Shown: piece by piece, positions 29,533 through 39,553 of the stretch | Position numbering within the stretch: position 1 is the stretch's first letter | Layout of the letters: the number at the start of each line of letters is the position of its first letter | Source of the DNA: Shewanella saliphila | GTDB taxonomy: Bacteria > Pseudomonadota > Gammaproteobacteria > Enterobacterales > Shewanellaceae | DNA: 64,000 nt | NCBI RefSeq assembly: GCF_014648295.1 | Contig: NZ_BMQV01000004.1 | Coordinates: 62,001-126,000 of the forward strand | Direction: 5' to 3' | The notes under the pieces: model-generated | What the model saw: the letters and a program-made list of their open reading frames with translations, nothing else | The model's database searches: none | Told to the model about the DNA's origin: nothing | Program-made: the position numbers and the translations under genes

Positions 29533-29937
29533 ATGAAACCTTCAGAGCGCCGTAAGGCCCGCCGTTTAGCCGTTCAAGCCATTTACTCATGGCAGTTGAG
29601 CAAAAACAATGTTGCTGACGTAGAACATGAGTTTTTAACTGAACAGAACACTGACGGTGTAGATGTTGCTTATTTTCGTGAATTATTATCAGGTGTGGCG
29701 TCTAAAACCTCACAGATTGATGATTTACTAAAGCCACATTTAGATCGTGATTTTGAAGATGTTTCACCAGTAGAGAAAGCCATTGTACGTTTGGCAACTT
29801 ACGAGTTGACCTTCCGTAAAGATGTGCCGTTTAAAGTGGCCATTAACGAAGGTATCGAATTAGCAAAAGCATTCGGTGCAGATGACAGTCACAAGTTTGT
29901 AAACGGCTTGCTTGATAAATTAGTGAAACACAAGTAA
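29533..29937 (+). CDS. nusB: Transcription antitermination factor NusB
   Basis: A 134-residue all-helical NusB, starting [21 protein letters not shown]. Conserved patches include [12 protein letters not shown] (about 86-97) and the C-terminal [14 protein letters not shown]. NusB binds boxA RNA with NusE (S10) and supports rRNA transcription antitermination. AGGAA lies upstream. A UUCG-loop terminator follows. Confidence 0.97.
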   Translation: MKPSERRKARRLAVQAIYSWQLSKNNVADVEHEFLTEQNTDGVDVAYFRELLSGVASKTSQIDDLLKPHLDRDFEDVSPVEKAIVRLATYELTFRKDVPFKVAINEGIELAKAFGADDSHKFVNGLLDKLVKHK

Positions 29938-29943
29938 CACCAG

Positions 29944-29968
29944 AACGGTATCTTCGGATGCCGTTTTT
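29944..29968 (+). terminator. Terminator after nusB with UUCG tetraloop
   Basis: AACGGTATC pairs with GATGCCGTT (one T-G pair) around TTCG, followed by TTT. It lies 7 bases past the nusB stop. Confidence 0.85.
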
Positions 29969-30024
29969 CATATCTATTAATTGTTTCTAAATTAAGGTGG
30001 TCGGTTTACCGTACCAAACTGAAT

Positions 30025-30981
30025 GTGAAAGAATTTCAACTCATTGAACATTACTTCCGCAATAAAGGCCAAAAAAGACGCGATGTTGAACTTAGCATTG
30101 GCGACGATTGTGCTTTAGTGAATCCGGCAGAAAATAAATCGATTGCAATATCTTGTGACACGTTAGTCGAAAACGTTCACTTTTTAGCTGACATTCCAGC
30201 CCATGCTTTAGGTTATAAAGCACTGGCGGTAAATCTATCCGATTTAGCTGCAATGGGCGCAGAGCCTGCGTGGTTTACCTTAGCAATTACTTTACCGAGT
30301 GTTGAGGCGCAATGGCTAGAACGCTTTAGTGACGGTTTATTTGAAATTGCCGAATATTACGGTATTGCGTTAATTGGTGGCGACACTACGCGTGGGCCTC
30401 GCAGTATCACTATCACCATTAATGGCCAGGTGATAAAAGGCAGTGCGCTAACTCGCGGCGGGGCTAACAATGGTGATTGGATTTATGTCACCGGCACGCT
30501 GGGGGATTCCGCTTTGGGTTTAGATATTTTGCGCGGCGCTAAAATCGTCAACACCGAAGATAAAGAATACCTGATTAACCGTCATTACTATCCCACGCCA
30601 CGTGTGTTAGCCGGACAAGCTTTGCGTAATTTAGCCACCAGTGCTATCGATTTATCAGATGGGTTGGTGTCTGATATTCAGCATGTGCTTAAGGCTTCAA
30701 AAGTGGGCGCGATTATCGATGTTAGTCAAATCCCTTTATCATCATCCATTAAAGTAAACTTAAGCCGTGAAGAGGCGCTGAGTTATGCATTAACGGGCGG
30801 TGAAGACTATGAGTTATTATTTACTGTGCCTGAGTCTCAGCGCGGGGCGATTGATACAGCATTGATCCATGCTGGGGTTAAATTTGTCAAAATTGGTCAA
30901 ATTTGTGCCGGTGATAAACTCAAGTTAGTTGACGATGGTGAACCGTTTGTTCCGGTATCGCGTGGTTTTGAACACTTTTAA
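30025..30981 (+). CDS. thiL: Thiamine-monophosphate kinase
   Basis: A 318-residue ThiL with the PurM/AIR-synthase fold. The N-terminal metal/ATP motif IGDDCALV, the DTLVENVHF stretch, LSDLAAMGAEP and GGDTTRGP all match. It phosphorylates thiamine monophosphate to the diphosphate. The start is a GTG at 30025 that aligns with the E. coli N-terminus; no ATG is available in frame and no strong ribosome site is close. It is followed after ten bases by pgpA. Confidence 0.95.
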   Translation: MKEFQLIEHYFRNKGQKRRDVELSIGDDCALVNPAENKSIAISCDTLVENVHFLADIPAHALGYKALAVNLSDLAAMGAEPAWFTLAITLPSVEAQWLERFSDGLFEIAEYYGIALIGGDTTRGPRSITITINGQVIKGSALTRGGANNGDWIYVTGTLGDSALGLDILRGAKIVNTEDKEYLINRHYYPTPRVLAGQALRNLATSAIDLSDGLVSDIQHVLKASKVGAIIDVSQIPLSSSIKVNLSREEALSYALTGGEDYELLFTVPESQRGAIDTALIHAGVKFVKIGQICAGDKLKLVDDGEPFVPVSRGFEHF

Positions 30982-30991
30982 ATGACGGCTT

Positions 30992-31486
30992 ATGAAACTA
31001 CTGACTCAAGATAAATTCGTGCTCAAACTGTCGCTTACTAACCCAATCCATTTTTTAGCATTAGGTTTTGGCAGTGGTAAAGCCGCCAAAGCACCCGGCA
31101 CCTTTGGCACTTTAGCTGCGGTGCCTTTAGTGCTACTAATGCAACAGTTAAGTTTAACGCCTTACTTGCTGATCAGTGTGCTTTGTATGCTGGCTGGTTT
31201 TTACATTTGTGACAAAGCTGCAAAAGACATGGGCGTTCATGATCACGGTGCCATAGTGTGGGATGAAGTGGTTGGCTTAATGATCACCATGATCGCCGCG
31301 CCTGCAGGTTTTGTCTGGTTAGTGCTTGGTTTTGTATTGTTTCGCTTTTTTGACATCATTAAGCCTTGGCCTATCCGCTGGCTTGATGCCAAAGTTCACG
31401 GTGGTTTTGGGATTATGATAGACGATGTCTTAGCAGGTATATTTGCATTAATGGGTGTGCAACTAGCGGTTTATTATTTAACCTGA
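30992..31486 (+). CDS. pgpA: Phosphatidylglycerophosphatase A
   Basis: A 164-residue inner-membrane protein with about three to four hydrophobic segments. The PgpA motifs GSGKAAKAPGTFGTL (about 27-41), VWDEVVG (about 89-95) and the later FDIIKPWP and DDVLAG are present. It removes phosphate from phosphatidylglycerophosphate to give phosphatidylglycerol. thiL-pgpA is the standard gene pair. Confidence 0.95.
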   Translation: MKLLTQDKFVLKLSLTNPIHFLALGFGSGKAAKAPGTFGTLAAVPLVLLMQQLSLTPYLLISVLCMLAGFYICDKAAKDMGVHDHGAIVWDEVVGLMITMIAAPAGFVWLVLGFVLFRFFDIIKPWPIRWLDAKVHGGFGIMIDDVLAGIFALMGVQLAVYYLT

Positions 31487-31642
31487 GCTCGGGGTGAAGG
31501 ATGAGATTATACTATTTAAAATCAGCATGTTAACCCACCTCGCTTTCAAGTTTGTCATTTGTTACGCTTGAAAAGCGTTTATTATTTCGAGTTGAGGTTA
31601 CTTAACCTAACTCTGACTTATGGTTATTGATAATTACACAAT

Positions 31643-31669
31643 AAAAAAGAGCACCAAGTGCTCTTTTTT
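31643..31669. terminator. Bidirectional terminator between pgpA and the convergent gene
   Basis: AAAAAAGAGCAC and GTGCTCTTTTTT form a perfect stem with a three-base loop, symmetric for both converging transcripts. Confidence 0.9.
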
Positions 31670-31696
31670 ATTAAGTTTTTTATTATTGATTTTTTG

Positions 31697-32833
31697 CTAT
31701 TGAGTCATGATTAACTTGCTGCGTAGCTGTTCTATTTCATTATTCATATTGACGATGCGCAACTTAAGATCGGTTTCATAAAAAGTGCAGCTTAATACTT
31801 TACCAATCGGGTTGTAACGTAATTGCCATAACTGCAGCAAACTATTGTCGTTATCACAATATTCTGGTTGTATAAGTGTAACCGATGCATCTGTTGATAC
31901 GGGCTTTTTAACCATGTTAACGAAATATTCAGCCCGCAAGTTATCATCATCAATGGTTTTAATAAACATTTTAGCTAACCATTGCTCGTAAAAAGGTGCG
32001 CTCTCTTGTTGAGCCTCTATTTCCATTTGCTGCATGATGTTTCGACCAAAAAGCCATTCACCTGAAAATAGTCGCTCAAAGTCACTTTGTGTTAATACAA
32101 AGGGCGATTGCCACGTGCTAATTTTTTTCGAAAACTCTTTGCTTTCAGGGGTAATAGAGCTAGCCAAGTTTAATTGTAGCTTGAGCATGTTATGAGCAAT
32201 GGTATGGCTCATTAACGAGCGAGAAGAGTGATACACATTATTCCAAAAATGAGCATCTCTATCTAAGAATGTTGTAACGCTATCAATATCTATGTTACTT
32301 ACTGTTGCGTTAACGCCTTTTACCGCTGCCAGTATGCTTAAATCTCTAAGTTGAAAAAGCTTACTCCAGTGGATTTGCTTCTGAAGTGTCAGAGATTGAT
32401 CACTTTCTTGCCAAAAAGGCATGCTTAATAAAGTATTGTATTGCCCTATCTGTGCATTGTATGCGCTGATAACATCCTTAATATCATTATCGTTATCATT
32501 AATAAATTGATTACATGTGGTGATGTCAGTTTGATAACAAGCGGTTTTAAACCCACGTGTTAACTCAACCTCTTCAGTGCTCAGGGTTAACAATGACTTT
32601 TGTTCAAGCGATGTATTATCTTCAGTTGTGCCAACGATAGTTTTGGCATATTCAAACCCGTTTGCGTCCGATACAACGGGTTGTTGCTGTAACCAGCTTT
32701 CAACTAATAGTGTATTTGGAGACTTGGTTCTGTCAGACGCGTTTATTGCCACTAAGCAAACAACACCAAATACCAATAAGCTGCTTATTATCCCAACCAG
32801 CACACCAATCGTTTTTAACACTGTCATCATCAT
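31697..32833 (-). CDS. Membrane-anchored protein of unknown function
   Basis: I do not recognise this 378-residue protein. One hydrophobic segment (about residues 8-30) probably anchors it with most of the chain in the periplasm. The remainder is largely helical, with long polar stretches and a few scattered cysteines (two near 98-106 and one each near 330 and 350), possibly disulphide-forming. It stands alone between convergent pgpA and recN on the same strand. The first Met codons (32833, 32830 or 32827) cannot be separated by ribosome site. Confidence 0.6.
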   Translation of the reverse strand: MMMTVLKTIGVLVGIISSLLVFGVVCLVAINASDRTKSPNTLLVESWLQQQPVVSDANGFEYAKTIVGTTEDNTSLEQKSLLTLSTEEVELTRGFKTACYQTDITTCNQFINDNDNDIKDVISAYNAQIGQYNTLLSMPFWQESDQSLTLQKQIHWSKLFQLRDLSILAAVKGVNATVSNIDIDSVTTFLDRDAHFWNNVYHSSRSLMSHTIAHNMLKLQLNLASSITPESKEFSKKISTWQSPFVLTQSDFERLFSGEWLFGRNIMQQMEIEAQQESAPFYEQWLAKMFIKTIDDDNLRAEYFVNMVKKPVSTDASVTLIQPEYCDNDNSLLQLWQLRYNPIGKVLSCTFYETDLKLRIVNMNNEIEQLRSKLIMTQ

Positions 32834-32900
32834 TTTTTATCCGCAAAGTCCATTTAACACAATGATAACATGCCGCTTAACTTTTGATAAGTGATGACCT

Positions 32901-34559
32901 TTACTGCAATAACTCGCGAGCATTAGCTAAGGTGTTTTCAGTAATCACGTCACCACCTAATAAACGCGCCAGTTCATTTACGCGCTGATCTTTATCTAAT
33001 GCCTGCATGCTTGTTTCGGTACTGCCAGCTTTATTAAACTTATTTACAAACATGTGTTGATGGCCATTACCAGCTACTTGCGGTAAGTGGGTCACACACA
33101 ATACTTGAGTCGATTCGCCAAGGCTACGGAGCATTCTGCCGACAACCGATGCGGTCGGGCCTGAAATACCCACATCAACTTCATCAAATATTAGTGTTGG
33201 AGTGGCAACTTTTTTAGCGGTGATTACCTGAATACCTAAACCTATGCGTGATAATTCACCGCCTGAAGCGACTTTCGAGATGGCTTGTAATGGTTGGCCA
33301 GGGTTGGTTGTTACCATAAACTCAATATTGTCGCAGCCATTAACTGCAATATTGGCAGGGTCATGATTGACTTGGATACTAAATTTACCCTTAGGCATGT
33401 TGAGTTCATGAATCGAGTGTGTCACTAATTTATCTAGCTCTTTGGCATAACGACTGCGACTTTGACTGAGCTTTTGTGCATTGGTTAAATAGGCCTTTTG
33501 GCTGGCCTCAAGCTGCATTCTTATTTCATCCAGTTTGCTTTCATCACCAGCAAGCTCGGCCAACTCTGCCACCAACTCTTGATGATGTAATGCGAGCTTG
33601 TCTGGGCTAACATGATGCTTGCGAGCGAGTTGCATTGCGGTTGATAAGCGTTTTTCAAGAAAGGCAAAATGTTCCGGATCGAGTTCTAGGCGACTTAAAT
33701 AGCTTTCGATTTCACTGGCACTTTCTTGAACCTGGATAAGTGCTTCATTTAACATGGTGCTAATGGGCGCAAGCGAGTCATCATATCCTTGTAACGTGTC
33801 TGCAATGCTGGTCACTTTATTGAGCAGTGATTCAATGTTGCCCTCATCGCTTTCGGTCAGTAAGTGCAAACCCGCCTGGCAACGTTCAATTAAATCGGTG
33901 CCATTAGCTAAACGCTTGTGCTCTTGTTCTATTTCATCAAACTCTTCTAAGCCTAGGTTAAACTCGTTTAACTCTTCGACCTGATATTGCAGCAACTGTT
34001 GGCGAGAGATACGCTCATGCTGTGCTTGTTCAAGTTGTTTTAGTTGGTTTTCTACCTGTTTGCAACGCTGGTAACTGGCACTAACACTATCAAGGAGTAA
34101 TTTGTGGTTGGCGTAACTGTCGAGCAAATTCAATTGGTGCTCGCTTTTGAGCATTGCATGATGGGCATGCTGCCCGTGAATGCCAATGAGCAACTGGCCA
34201 ATGGCTTTTAATTGTGTCACGGGTACGGGATTGCCATTGATATAGGCACGAGACCGGCCATCACTATTGATGGTACGGCGCAGTATGCATTCATCTTCAG
34301 CGTCAAGATCATTATCTTCAAGCCAGCGTTTAGCTAAAGGTACATCGTGCAGGGTAAAACGAGCGCTGACTTCTGTTTTACTGGCACCAGGCCTGACGGT
34401 ATTAGCATCGCTGCGATTACCTAAACATAACCCCAGAGCATCGATGGCAATCGATTTACCAGCACCGGTTTCACCGGTGATGCTTGTCATACCGGCTTTA
34501 AAGTCGAGTTCTAAAAAACGTACGATAGCAAAATTGTTAATGCTGAGTTGGCAAAGCAT
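32901..34559 (-). CDS. recN: DNA repair protein RecN
   Basis: A 552-residue SMC-like ATPase. Walker A is GETGAGKS (about 31-38), a coiled-coil middle (about 160-370) follows, and the C-terminal signature region (VASGGELSRIGLG) and Walker B (PTLIFDEVDVGISG) complete the head. RecN acts early in double-strand break repair, tethering ends for RecA. AGGAAT precedes the ATG. Two LexA boxes lie just upstream, so it is SOS-controlled, which is notable because recA in this window is broken. Confidence 0.97.
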   Translation of the reverse strand: MLCQLSINNFAIVRFLELDFKAGMTSITGETGAGKSIAIDALGLCLGNRSDANTVRPGASKTEVSARFTLHDVPLAKRWLEDNDLDAEDECILRRTINSDGRSRAYINGNPVPVTQLKAIGQLLIGIHGQHAHHAMLKSEHQLNLLDSYANHKLLLDSVSASYQRCKQVENQLKQLEQAQHERISRQQLLQYQVEELNEFNLGLEEFDEIEQEHKRLANGTDLIERCQAGLHLLTESDEGNIESLLNKVTSIADTLQGYDDSLAPISTMLNEALIQVQESASEIESYLSRLELDPEHFAFLEKRLSTAMQLARKHHVSPDKLALHHQELVAELAELAGDESKLDEIRMQLEASQKAYLTNAQKLSQSRSRYAKELDKLVTHSIHELNMPKGKFSIQVNHDPANIAVNGCDNIEFMVTTNPGQPLQAISKVASGGELSRIGLGIQVITAKKVATPTLIFDEVDVGISGPTASVVGRMLRSLGESTQVLCVTHLPQVAGNGHQHMFVNKFNKAGSTETSMQALDKDQRVNELARLLGGDVITENTLANARELLQ

Positions 34560-34589
34560 AATGAATTCCTGTCAATGAAACCACCAAAC

Positions 34590-34609
34590 CACTGTATTGA
34601 TAAACAGTA
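34590..34609 (-). promoter_or_regulatory. LexA box 1 of recN
   Basis: A perfect CTGT-N8-ACAG SOS operator (CTGT at 34592, ACAG ending 34607), about 35 bases upstream of the recN start. Confidence 0.9.
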
Positions 34610-34613
34610 TATA

Positions 34614-34629
34614 CTGATTTTTTATACAG
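34614..34629 (-). promoter_or_regulatory. LexA box 2 of recN (one mismatch)
   Basis: CTGA-N8-ACAG differs from the LexA consensus by one base. It is next to the perfect box, matching the multi-operator arrangement of recN in other gammaproteobacteria. Confidence 0.75.
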
Positions 34630-34687
34630 TAAAGTGGTTGACTAAAAATTATCTCTGCTTAATTGTTGAGCTGTAATTGACTGATGA

Positions 34688-35656
34688 TTAACCATACGTT
34701 TTTAATAGGGTTTCTATTATCGGTAAACTTAAAAAGGTCATTAAGGTGCCGTAGAGGATCCCTTGTGCACTGACATTAGCATGTACCTGGTAACGCTCAG
34801 CAAGTAAGTAAACACTTGCTGCCGTGGGTAAAGATGCTAATAACACTCCCATGATTAACCATTGTGGCGTGACACCAAATACCTTTAGTAGGGCGTATGC
34901 AATAAGAGGCTGAACCACAAGTTTTAACAAATTAATGCCGTTTAATTCGACAATTAATCCCGCGCTAAACAATTTTCTGCCACTTTGTAGACGCAAGGCT
35001 TTAACGAGTACCATGCCGATAGCAAACAGGGCGCAAGGGCTTGAGGTATTGCCTATTTGGTGCAGCATCAAAGAGATACTAGAGGGCAGGGTAATATGAC
35101 AAGCCGACAACGTGATACCTATTGCGCTTCCTACAACAATGGGGTTTTTACCCAGTGCACTTGCCATAATTAATATGGCAGGTTCGGTTGATTGTTTACT
35201 GCGGCTCGCAAGCTCAATTGACACCAGCGCGAAGGCAAACATAATCACCGATAATAAGCTCGCTATGGCTGCGGCTACTAAGGCCATTTTATTTCCTGGA
35301 AACATTAAACTCATCAGCGGGATACCGATAAAAGCGGTATTTCCAAATGTAGAATTTAACGCGCGCATTGCTGCGACAGCTTGTTGTTTAGGGGCTTGCC
35401 ACAATGACAGTAATACCACTACTGAGTAGGTGATGACCATGGCTAGACTAAACCCTGCAATAAAGCCCCATTGGGCAATATCTTCAATCGGTGTTTCTGC
35501 TAAAACAATCAATAAAATCGCCGGGAATGCGACGTAGTAAACAAATTGATTGAGAATGACATCAGTATCTGCAGGCAAGATTCTGATTTTTTGAAATAAG
35601 CCGCCTAGCACCATGATGGCAAAAACAGCAATAAGCGGGGTAAGAATACTAGACAT
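34688..35656 (-). CDS. AEC family transporter (auxin efflux carrier type)
   Basis: A 322-residue integral membrane protein with about ten hydrophobic helices in two halves, the form of the AEC (auxin efflux carrier/malate permease) family. NSTFGNTAFIGIPL (about 105-118) matches the conserved asparagine-rich motif. Relatives move small carboxylates or amino acids; the substrate here is unknown. It is monocistronic, with AGGAAACGCGAGGG just before the ATG. Confidence 0.88.
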   Translation of the reverse strand: MSSILTPLIAVFAIMVLGGLFQKIRILPADTDVILNQFVYYVAFPAILLIVLAETPIEDIAQWGFIAGFSLAMVITYSVVVLLSLWQAPKQQAVAAMRALNSTFGNTAFIGIPLMSLMFPGNKMALVAAAIASLLSVIMFAFALVSIELASRSKQSTEPAILIMASALGKNPIVVGSAIGITLSACHITLPSSISLMLHQIGNTSSPCALFAIGMVLVKALRLQSGRKLFSAGLIVELNGINLLKLVVQPLIAYALLKVFGVTPQWLIMGVLLASLPTAASVYLLAERYQVHANVSAQGILYGTLMTFLSLPIIETLLKTYG

Positions 35657-35841
35657 CCCTCGCGTTTCCTTCGCAAAATGATAGAGGTATCACTTTACTG
35701 CTTTTGCCTGTCGTGATGCAATTAGACTAATGATAAAGATGATATTTTTTAATGAGATCAGCATTTAATTAGGGCTGAGAACCCGTTTGTTGGCATCGGT
35801 ATTTTACCTTGGCCATATACTGTGGTTTATCATTTGCGGGG

Positions 35842-36015
35842 TTATTTAGTGACTTTGGGCGGCGGTAAGATGCCAAGTTCTGTAAAAAAATGCACTTGCC
35901 TTCTTAATTCAAACAATGAACCAACACGAACTTGACTGCCAATCACTAAGGTCCAATTATCTGTTTTACCGTCAGGGTTGGTAAAGGTGTAACCTTGGTA
36001 AAAAATCTTTTTCAT
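35842..36015 (-). CDS. Small 57-residue protein of unknown function
   Basis: A complete ORF from ATG at 36015 to TAA at 35842 encodes a 57-residue protein beginning MKKIFYQGYTFTN and ending PPPKVTK. It is basic, has no signal peptide or transmembrane segment, and its codon usage looks like its neighbours'. A GGxxWTLVIGSQ-like strand followed by a helix suggests a small alpha/beta fold. It sits in the 473-base gap between the AEC gene and the DUF416 gene. I cannot name a family with confidence. Confidence 0.65.
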   Translation of the reverse strand: MKKIFYQGYTFTNPDGKTDNWTLVIGSQVRVGSLFELRRQVHFFTELGILPPPKVTK

Positions 36016-36129
36016 TGACGATTACTCTATAAAGCCTGAATTGCTTCAGGCTGTTTAGATGACAACAGATTGAGTGCTGTGGTTATTATTGCGGTTTTAG
36101 TTGTTAGGGCTAAAGTGGCCTAAAACGGA

Positions 36130-36729
36130 TCATTGTATGCTGATGCCAATATTCGATACACCCGCTTCAATAATGTCTTTGCGTAAGCCTTTGACTAATT
36201 CGCTGTTGATATCTGGATTGGCCTCGATAATATCAAGTAGCATGCCTTGAAGCTCTTTCTCTTCTTCCATGACTGGATGTGAAAACACAAATTCATCGAG
36301 TTCTTCATCCATTAACGACTCATCGCTAATGGCTTCAATATAGTTAGCAACAGTACTTGATGACAATTTGCTGATGTTAGTGATGTCTTCCTCAATTTTG
36401 CTGTTAATTGCACTCATTAGGGTTGCAATGGCAACTGCTGCATCCATTGCTGGATACGCTCCGTAGGCTTCAAAATCACTTGGGTCTGGGGTGTTGTCAT
36501 CAAGACGCTGTAAGTGCACCTCAATATTGAATTTAATTTTTTTGTCGTACTGGCTTTGCCATAGCAACTCTAATGCGGTGCTTAATACCTGTGGCTCACC
36601 GAATTCGCAGACTTCGGAAAACAGCTGATAATTAGGTAACATGCGTTGACATAAGGCAAGTGCAAAAAGTTGCTTTTGTGGTAAAGAAAGTGCTTTAAGG
36701 CGTTTAAAAAAGCCGGTTTTACTGGTCAT
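36130..36729 (-). CDS. DUF416 family protein (YjaG-like)
   Basis: A 199-residue soluble helical protein matching the YjaG/DUF416 pattern: LPQKQLFALALCQRMLPNYQLFSEVCEFG near the N-terminus (about 15-44). The C-terminal third is strongly acidic. Function is unknown in the family. Its start lies 11 bases inside the 3' end of barA on the same strand, so translation may be coupled to the kinase gene. Confidence 0.88.
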   Translation of the reverse strand: MTSKTGFFKRLKALSLPQKQLFALALCQRMLPNYQLFSEVCEFGEPQVLSTALELLWQSQYDKKIKFNIEVHLQRLDDNTPDPSDFEAYGAYPAMDAAVAIATLMSAINSKIEEDITNISKLSSSTVANYIEAISDESLMDEELDEFVFSHPVMEEEKELQGMLLDIIEANPDINSELVKGLRKDIIEAGVSNIGISIQ

Positions 36730-39553
36730 TAGGTATATCCACTGATAGCTGGTTTATCACTTGATTTGCCGCTGATTCTACCTTAGTTAACTCATCAAGT
36801 AACTCTAGTATTTCAGGTTCTAAATCATCGATGTCAATTTTGTGCTTTAATCCCGACTCAATGTCTTGGCAAAGCTTTTGGGTTGTTGGCACTCCGCAGT
36901 AGCAGGTTGCACCATGCAGTTTATGCACTGCTTGTAATAATGTGCTGCTGTCACGTTCGTTCAATGCGTTGGTGATGGTCTCGACGGTTTCAGGTAATGA
37001 GCTGACAAGCATTTTTAGCATGTCTAATGCTAAATCAGGTTTTTGGTTTGCCTGGGTTAGGCATAAATCCCAATTGAGTACTTGGGTATCAAAGTGAGTA
37101 AATTGGGGTTTAGCAATCCAACGACTGATCACACCTTTTAATGACACTTCATCGATAGGTTTTGGTAAGAACCCATCCATTCCACTGGCTAAAATATTTT
37201 CTCGCTCTTCAGCTATTGCATGGGCGGTGACAGCAATAATTGGCGTATGGCGATTAAGTGACTGTGCACGTATATGCTGGGTTGCCGTTATCCCGTCAGT
37301 GCCTGGCATTTGGATATCCATAAAGATCAAGTCAAATGCGTGTGCTTTGGCTTGTGCTATAGCTTCTTTGCCATTATTAACCGTGACAACATTGGCGACC
37401 AATTCTTTTAATAAAGTATCGATGAGTTTTAAGTTAGCGATGTTGTCATCAACCGCTAAAACAGAGGCATTGAGTCGTTTAGGAGCATCAATTTGAGTTG
37501 GCTCTGGCAAGTTGACTAATGTCGTCGGTGTTGGCGGATAAATTAAGTGATGCGCGAGGGTAAAATCACTTACAGGAGTGTTAAGTAGTACATCAGCATT
37601 GGCTTTGAGTACATTGATAATCACATCTTGGTTAAGACAATCATGCAAGATGACCAGGCAGTCTGTATGCTGGCGTGCTTGCTGTAATAATTCAATAAAG
37701 GCGGCGTTGTCTGCAAAGCCATGACAACTCATGATGATGTAATCAAATTTGCTGTTTTGGCTTTTGAGCACTGATGTCAGGTTATCTGAGTTAGCCACAT
37801 TGGTTAAAATAAGCTGCCACGACACCAAACGGCGGTTAAGCATGTCGCGAGTTAATTCACGTGGCTCATACAGCAATACAGATTTATGCTGAAGAATTTC
37901 AACAGGGATCACTTCACCAATTTCAAATTGGCTGATCCCAAGAGGTAAAATAAACCAGAAGTTTGAACCTTTATTTGGCGCTGAGGTAAACCCAATTTGC
38001 CCACCCATTTGATTAATGAGGCGCTTGGTGATGACTAAACCTAACCCGGTACCGCCAAAGCGGCGTGAAATGGATGAGTCTGCCTGGCCAAAAGCCTGGA
38101 ATAAATATTCTTGTTGGCTTTCATCGATGCCAATGCCGGTATCGATAACTTCGCAGCGCAGGGTGATGTTGTCTTCATCTTGACCCACAAGGTGAATTTT
38201 AAGGATCACGCTGCCAATATCGGTAAATTTGATAGCGTTTCCAACCAGGTTGGTAATGATCTGGCTCACGCGCATGGCATCGCCACTGACACTCTCGGGG
38301 ACATTTTCATCAATGTCGATAACCAGCTCTAGACCTTTCTCCTGGGCACTACCGGCAATAATGGTTAAGGTTTCTGTTAGTGTCTCGCGCAGCGCAAAAG
38401 GCATTTTTTCGAGCACCATTTTACCGGCTTCGAGTTTAGAGAAGTCGAGGATGTCGTTAATAATACCCAGTAAGTTACTCGCGCTTCGCTCAATGGTTTT
38501 AATGTAATCGAGTTGGCTTGTGTGCAGAGGGGTTTTAAGTAGCTGCCTTGCAAAGCCAATGACTCCGTTAAGCGGTGTGCGTAACTCATGGGACATATTG
38601 GCCAAGAATTCAGATTTAATGCGGCTGGCTTCTAAAGCGCGCTTTTTGGCTAAATCTAACTCTACGTTTTGAATTTCGATTTGCTCTAATGTTTCGCGTA
38701 AATCGGAGGTGGCCTGGTCAATGTTTTGTTGCATTTCATCGTGGTATTCAGACAATGAACTCGCCATGGCATTAATACCACGTTTTAATAAATCCAATTC
38801 ACCAATTAAGTTACCTTCAAGGCGGGTGTCGAGTTTACCTTCACGGATTTTTGCCACCACCCGCACCATTTCAGTAATGGGATGGTTAACATGCTTCACC
38901 AAACGGAAGGTGAAAAATAAGTTAAACTGTACACCAATTAACACAATAATAAAGGCGGCAATAGCGGCTCTATGCTGTTCAAGAAGAGCATGCTCTTTGT
39001 TCAACAACACCGAGATATAACCTAAGATTTGTTCTTGTTGGCTGTTATAAATTGGTTCTATGAGGTGCTGTGTGATGGGCTGGGTATCACTATCTTTTGA
39101 GCGATTCAAGCTACTCACTAACGATGCTTCATAACCGGTATGTGAAATAATAGGCACTCTAATGACCATGGTGTCATCAATGGTTTCGTGCTCCGTGCCA
39201 ATCAATTGAGTTAGACGCTGCTTATAACGCATGGTTTCAAAATCTTTATGATAATGCGAGGTCACAAACAGTTGGTTTTCGGCATCAAATACGGCAATAG
39301 AATGGATGAGTGATGCGTTGTTTATTTGCGAAGCTGCCAGTAAGCGTTTGGTTGATTCACGGTCTTGATTAATGATGCCGAATTCGCTGGCAATGGCTAA
39401 AGGCTCAACAATATTGCTGCCTTTGACGATTAAGGTGTCTTCCAATTCATAAAAGCGGTTTATCGTGAAATAACTTCCAAGTAGAATACCCACTACAATT
39501 GTGGGCGCTAACGCAAGTACCAGAACCCAAGAACGTAGGCTGTATTTGGTCAT
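36719..39553 (-). CDS. barA: BarA hybrid sensor histidine kinase
   Basis: About 944 residues from the ATG at 39553 (MTKYSLRSW, aligning with E. coli MTNYSLRA); an in-frame ATG at 39571 is possible. Order: TM helix (about 10-32), periplasmic sensor (about 35-200), TM, HAMP (about 220-275), HisKA with MSHELRTPLNG (His about 321), ATPase with GGTGLGL, a degenerate middle receiver-like region, a receiver with DDN and phospho-acceptor in FMDIQMPG (about 745), and an Hpt with VHKLHGAT (about 876). BarA/UvrY activates Csr small RNAs that sequester CsrA, encoded at 61707. Confidence 0.95.
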   Translation of the reverse strand: MTKYSLRSWVLVLALAPTIVVGILLGSYFTINRFYELEDTLIVKGSNIVEPLAIASEFGIINQDRESTKRLLAASQINNASLIHSIAVFDAENQLFVTSHYHKDFETMRYKQRLTQLIGTEHETIDDTMVIRVPIISHTGYEASLVSSLNRSKDSDTQPITQHLIEPIYNSQQEQILGYISVLLNKEHALLEQHRAAIAAFIIVLIGVQFNLFFTFRLVKHVNHPITEMVRVVAKIREGKLDTRLEGNLIGELDLLKRGINAMASSLSEYHDEMQQNIDQATSDLRETLEQIEIQNVELDLAKKRALEASRIKSEFLANMSHELRTPLNGVIGFARQLLKTPLHTSQLDYIKTIERSASNLLGIINDILDFSKLEAGKMVLEKMPFALRETLTETLTIIAGSAQEKGLELVIDIDENVPESVSGDAMRVSQIITNLVGNAIKFTDIGSVILKIHLVGQDEDNITLRCEVIDTGIGIDESQQEYLFQAFGQADSSISRRFGGTGLGLVITKRLINQMGGQIGFTSAPNKGSNFWFILPLGISQFEIGEVIPVEILQHKSVLLYEPRELTRDMLNRRLVSWQLILTNVANSDNLTSVLKSQNSKFDYIIMSCHGFADNAAFIELLQQARQHTDCLVILHDCLNQDVIINVLKANADVLLNTPVSDFTLAHHLIYPPTPTTLVNLPEPTQIDAPKRLNASVLAVDDNIANLKLIDTLLKELVANVVTVNNGKEAIAQAKAHAFDLIFMDIQMPGTDGITATQHIRAQSLNRHTPIIAVTAHAIAEERENILASGMDGFLPKPIDEVSLKGVISRWIAKPQFTHFDTQVLNWDLCLTQANQKPDLALDMLKMLVSSLPETVETITNALNERDSSTLLQAVHKLHGATCYCGVPTTQKLCQDIESGLKHKIDIDDLEPEILELLDELTKVESAANQVINQLSVDIPNDQ

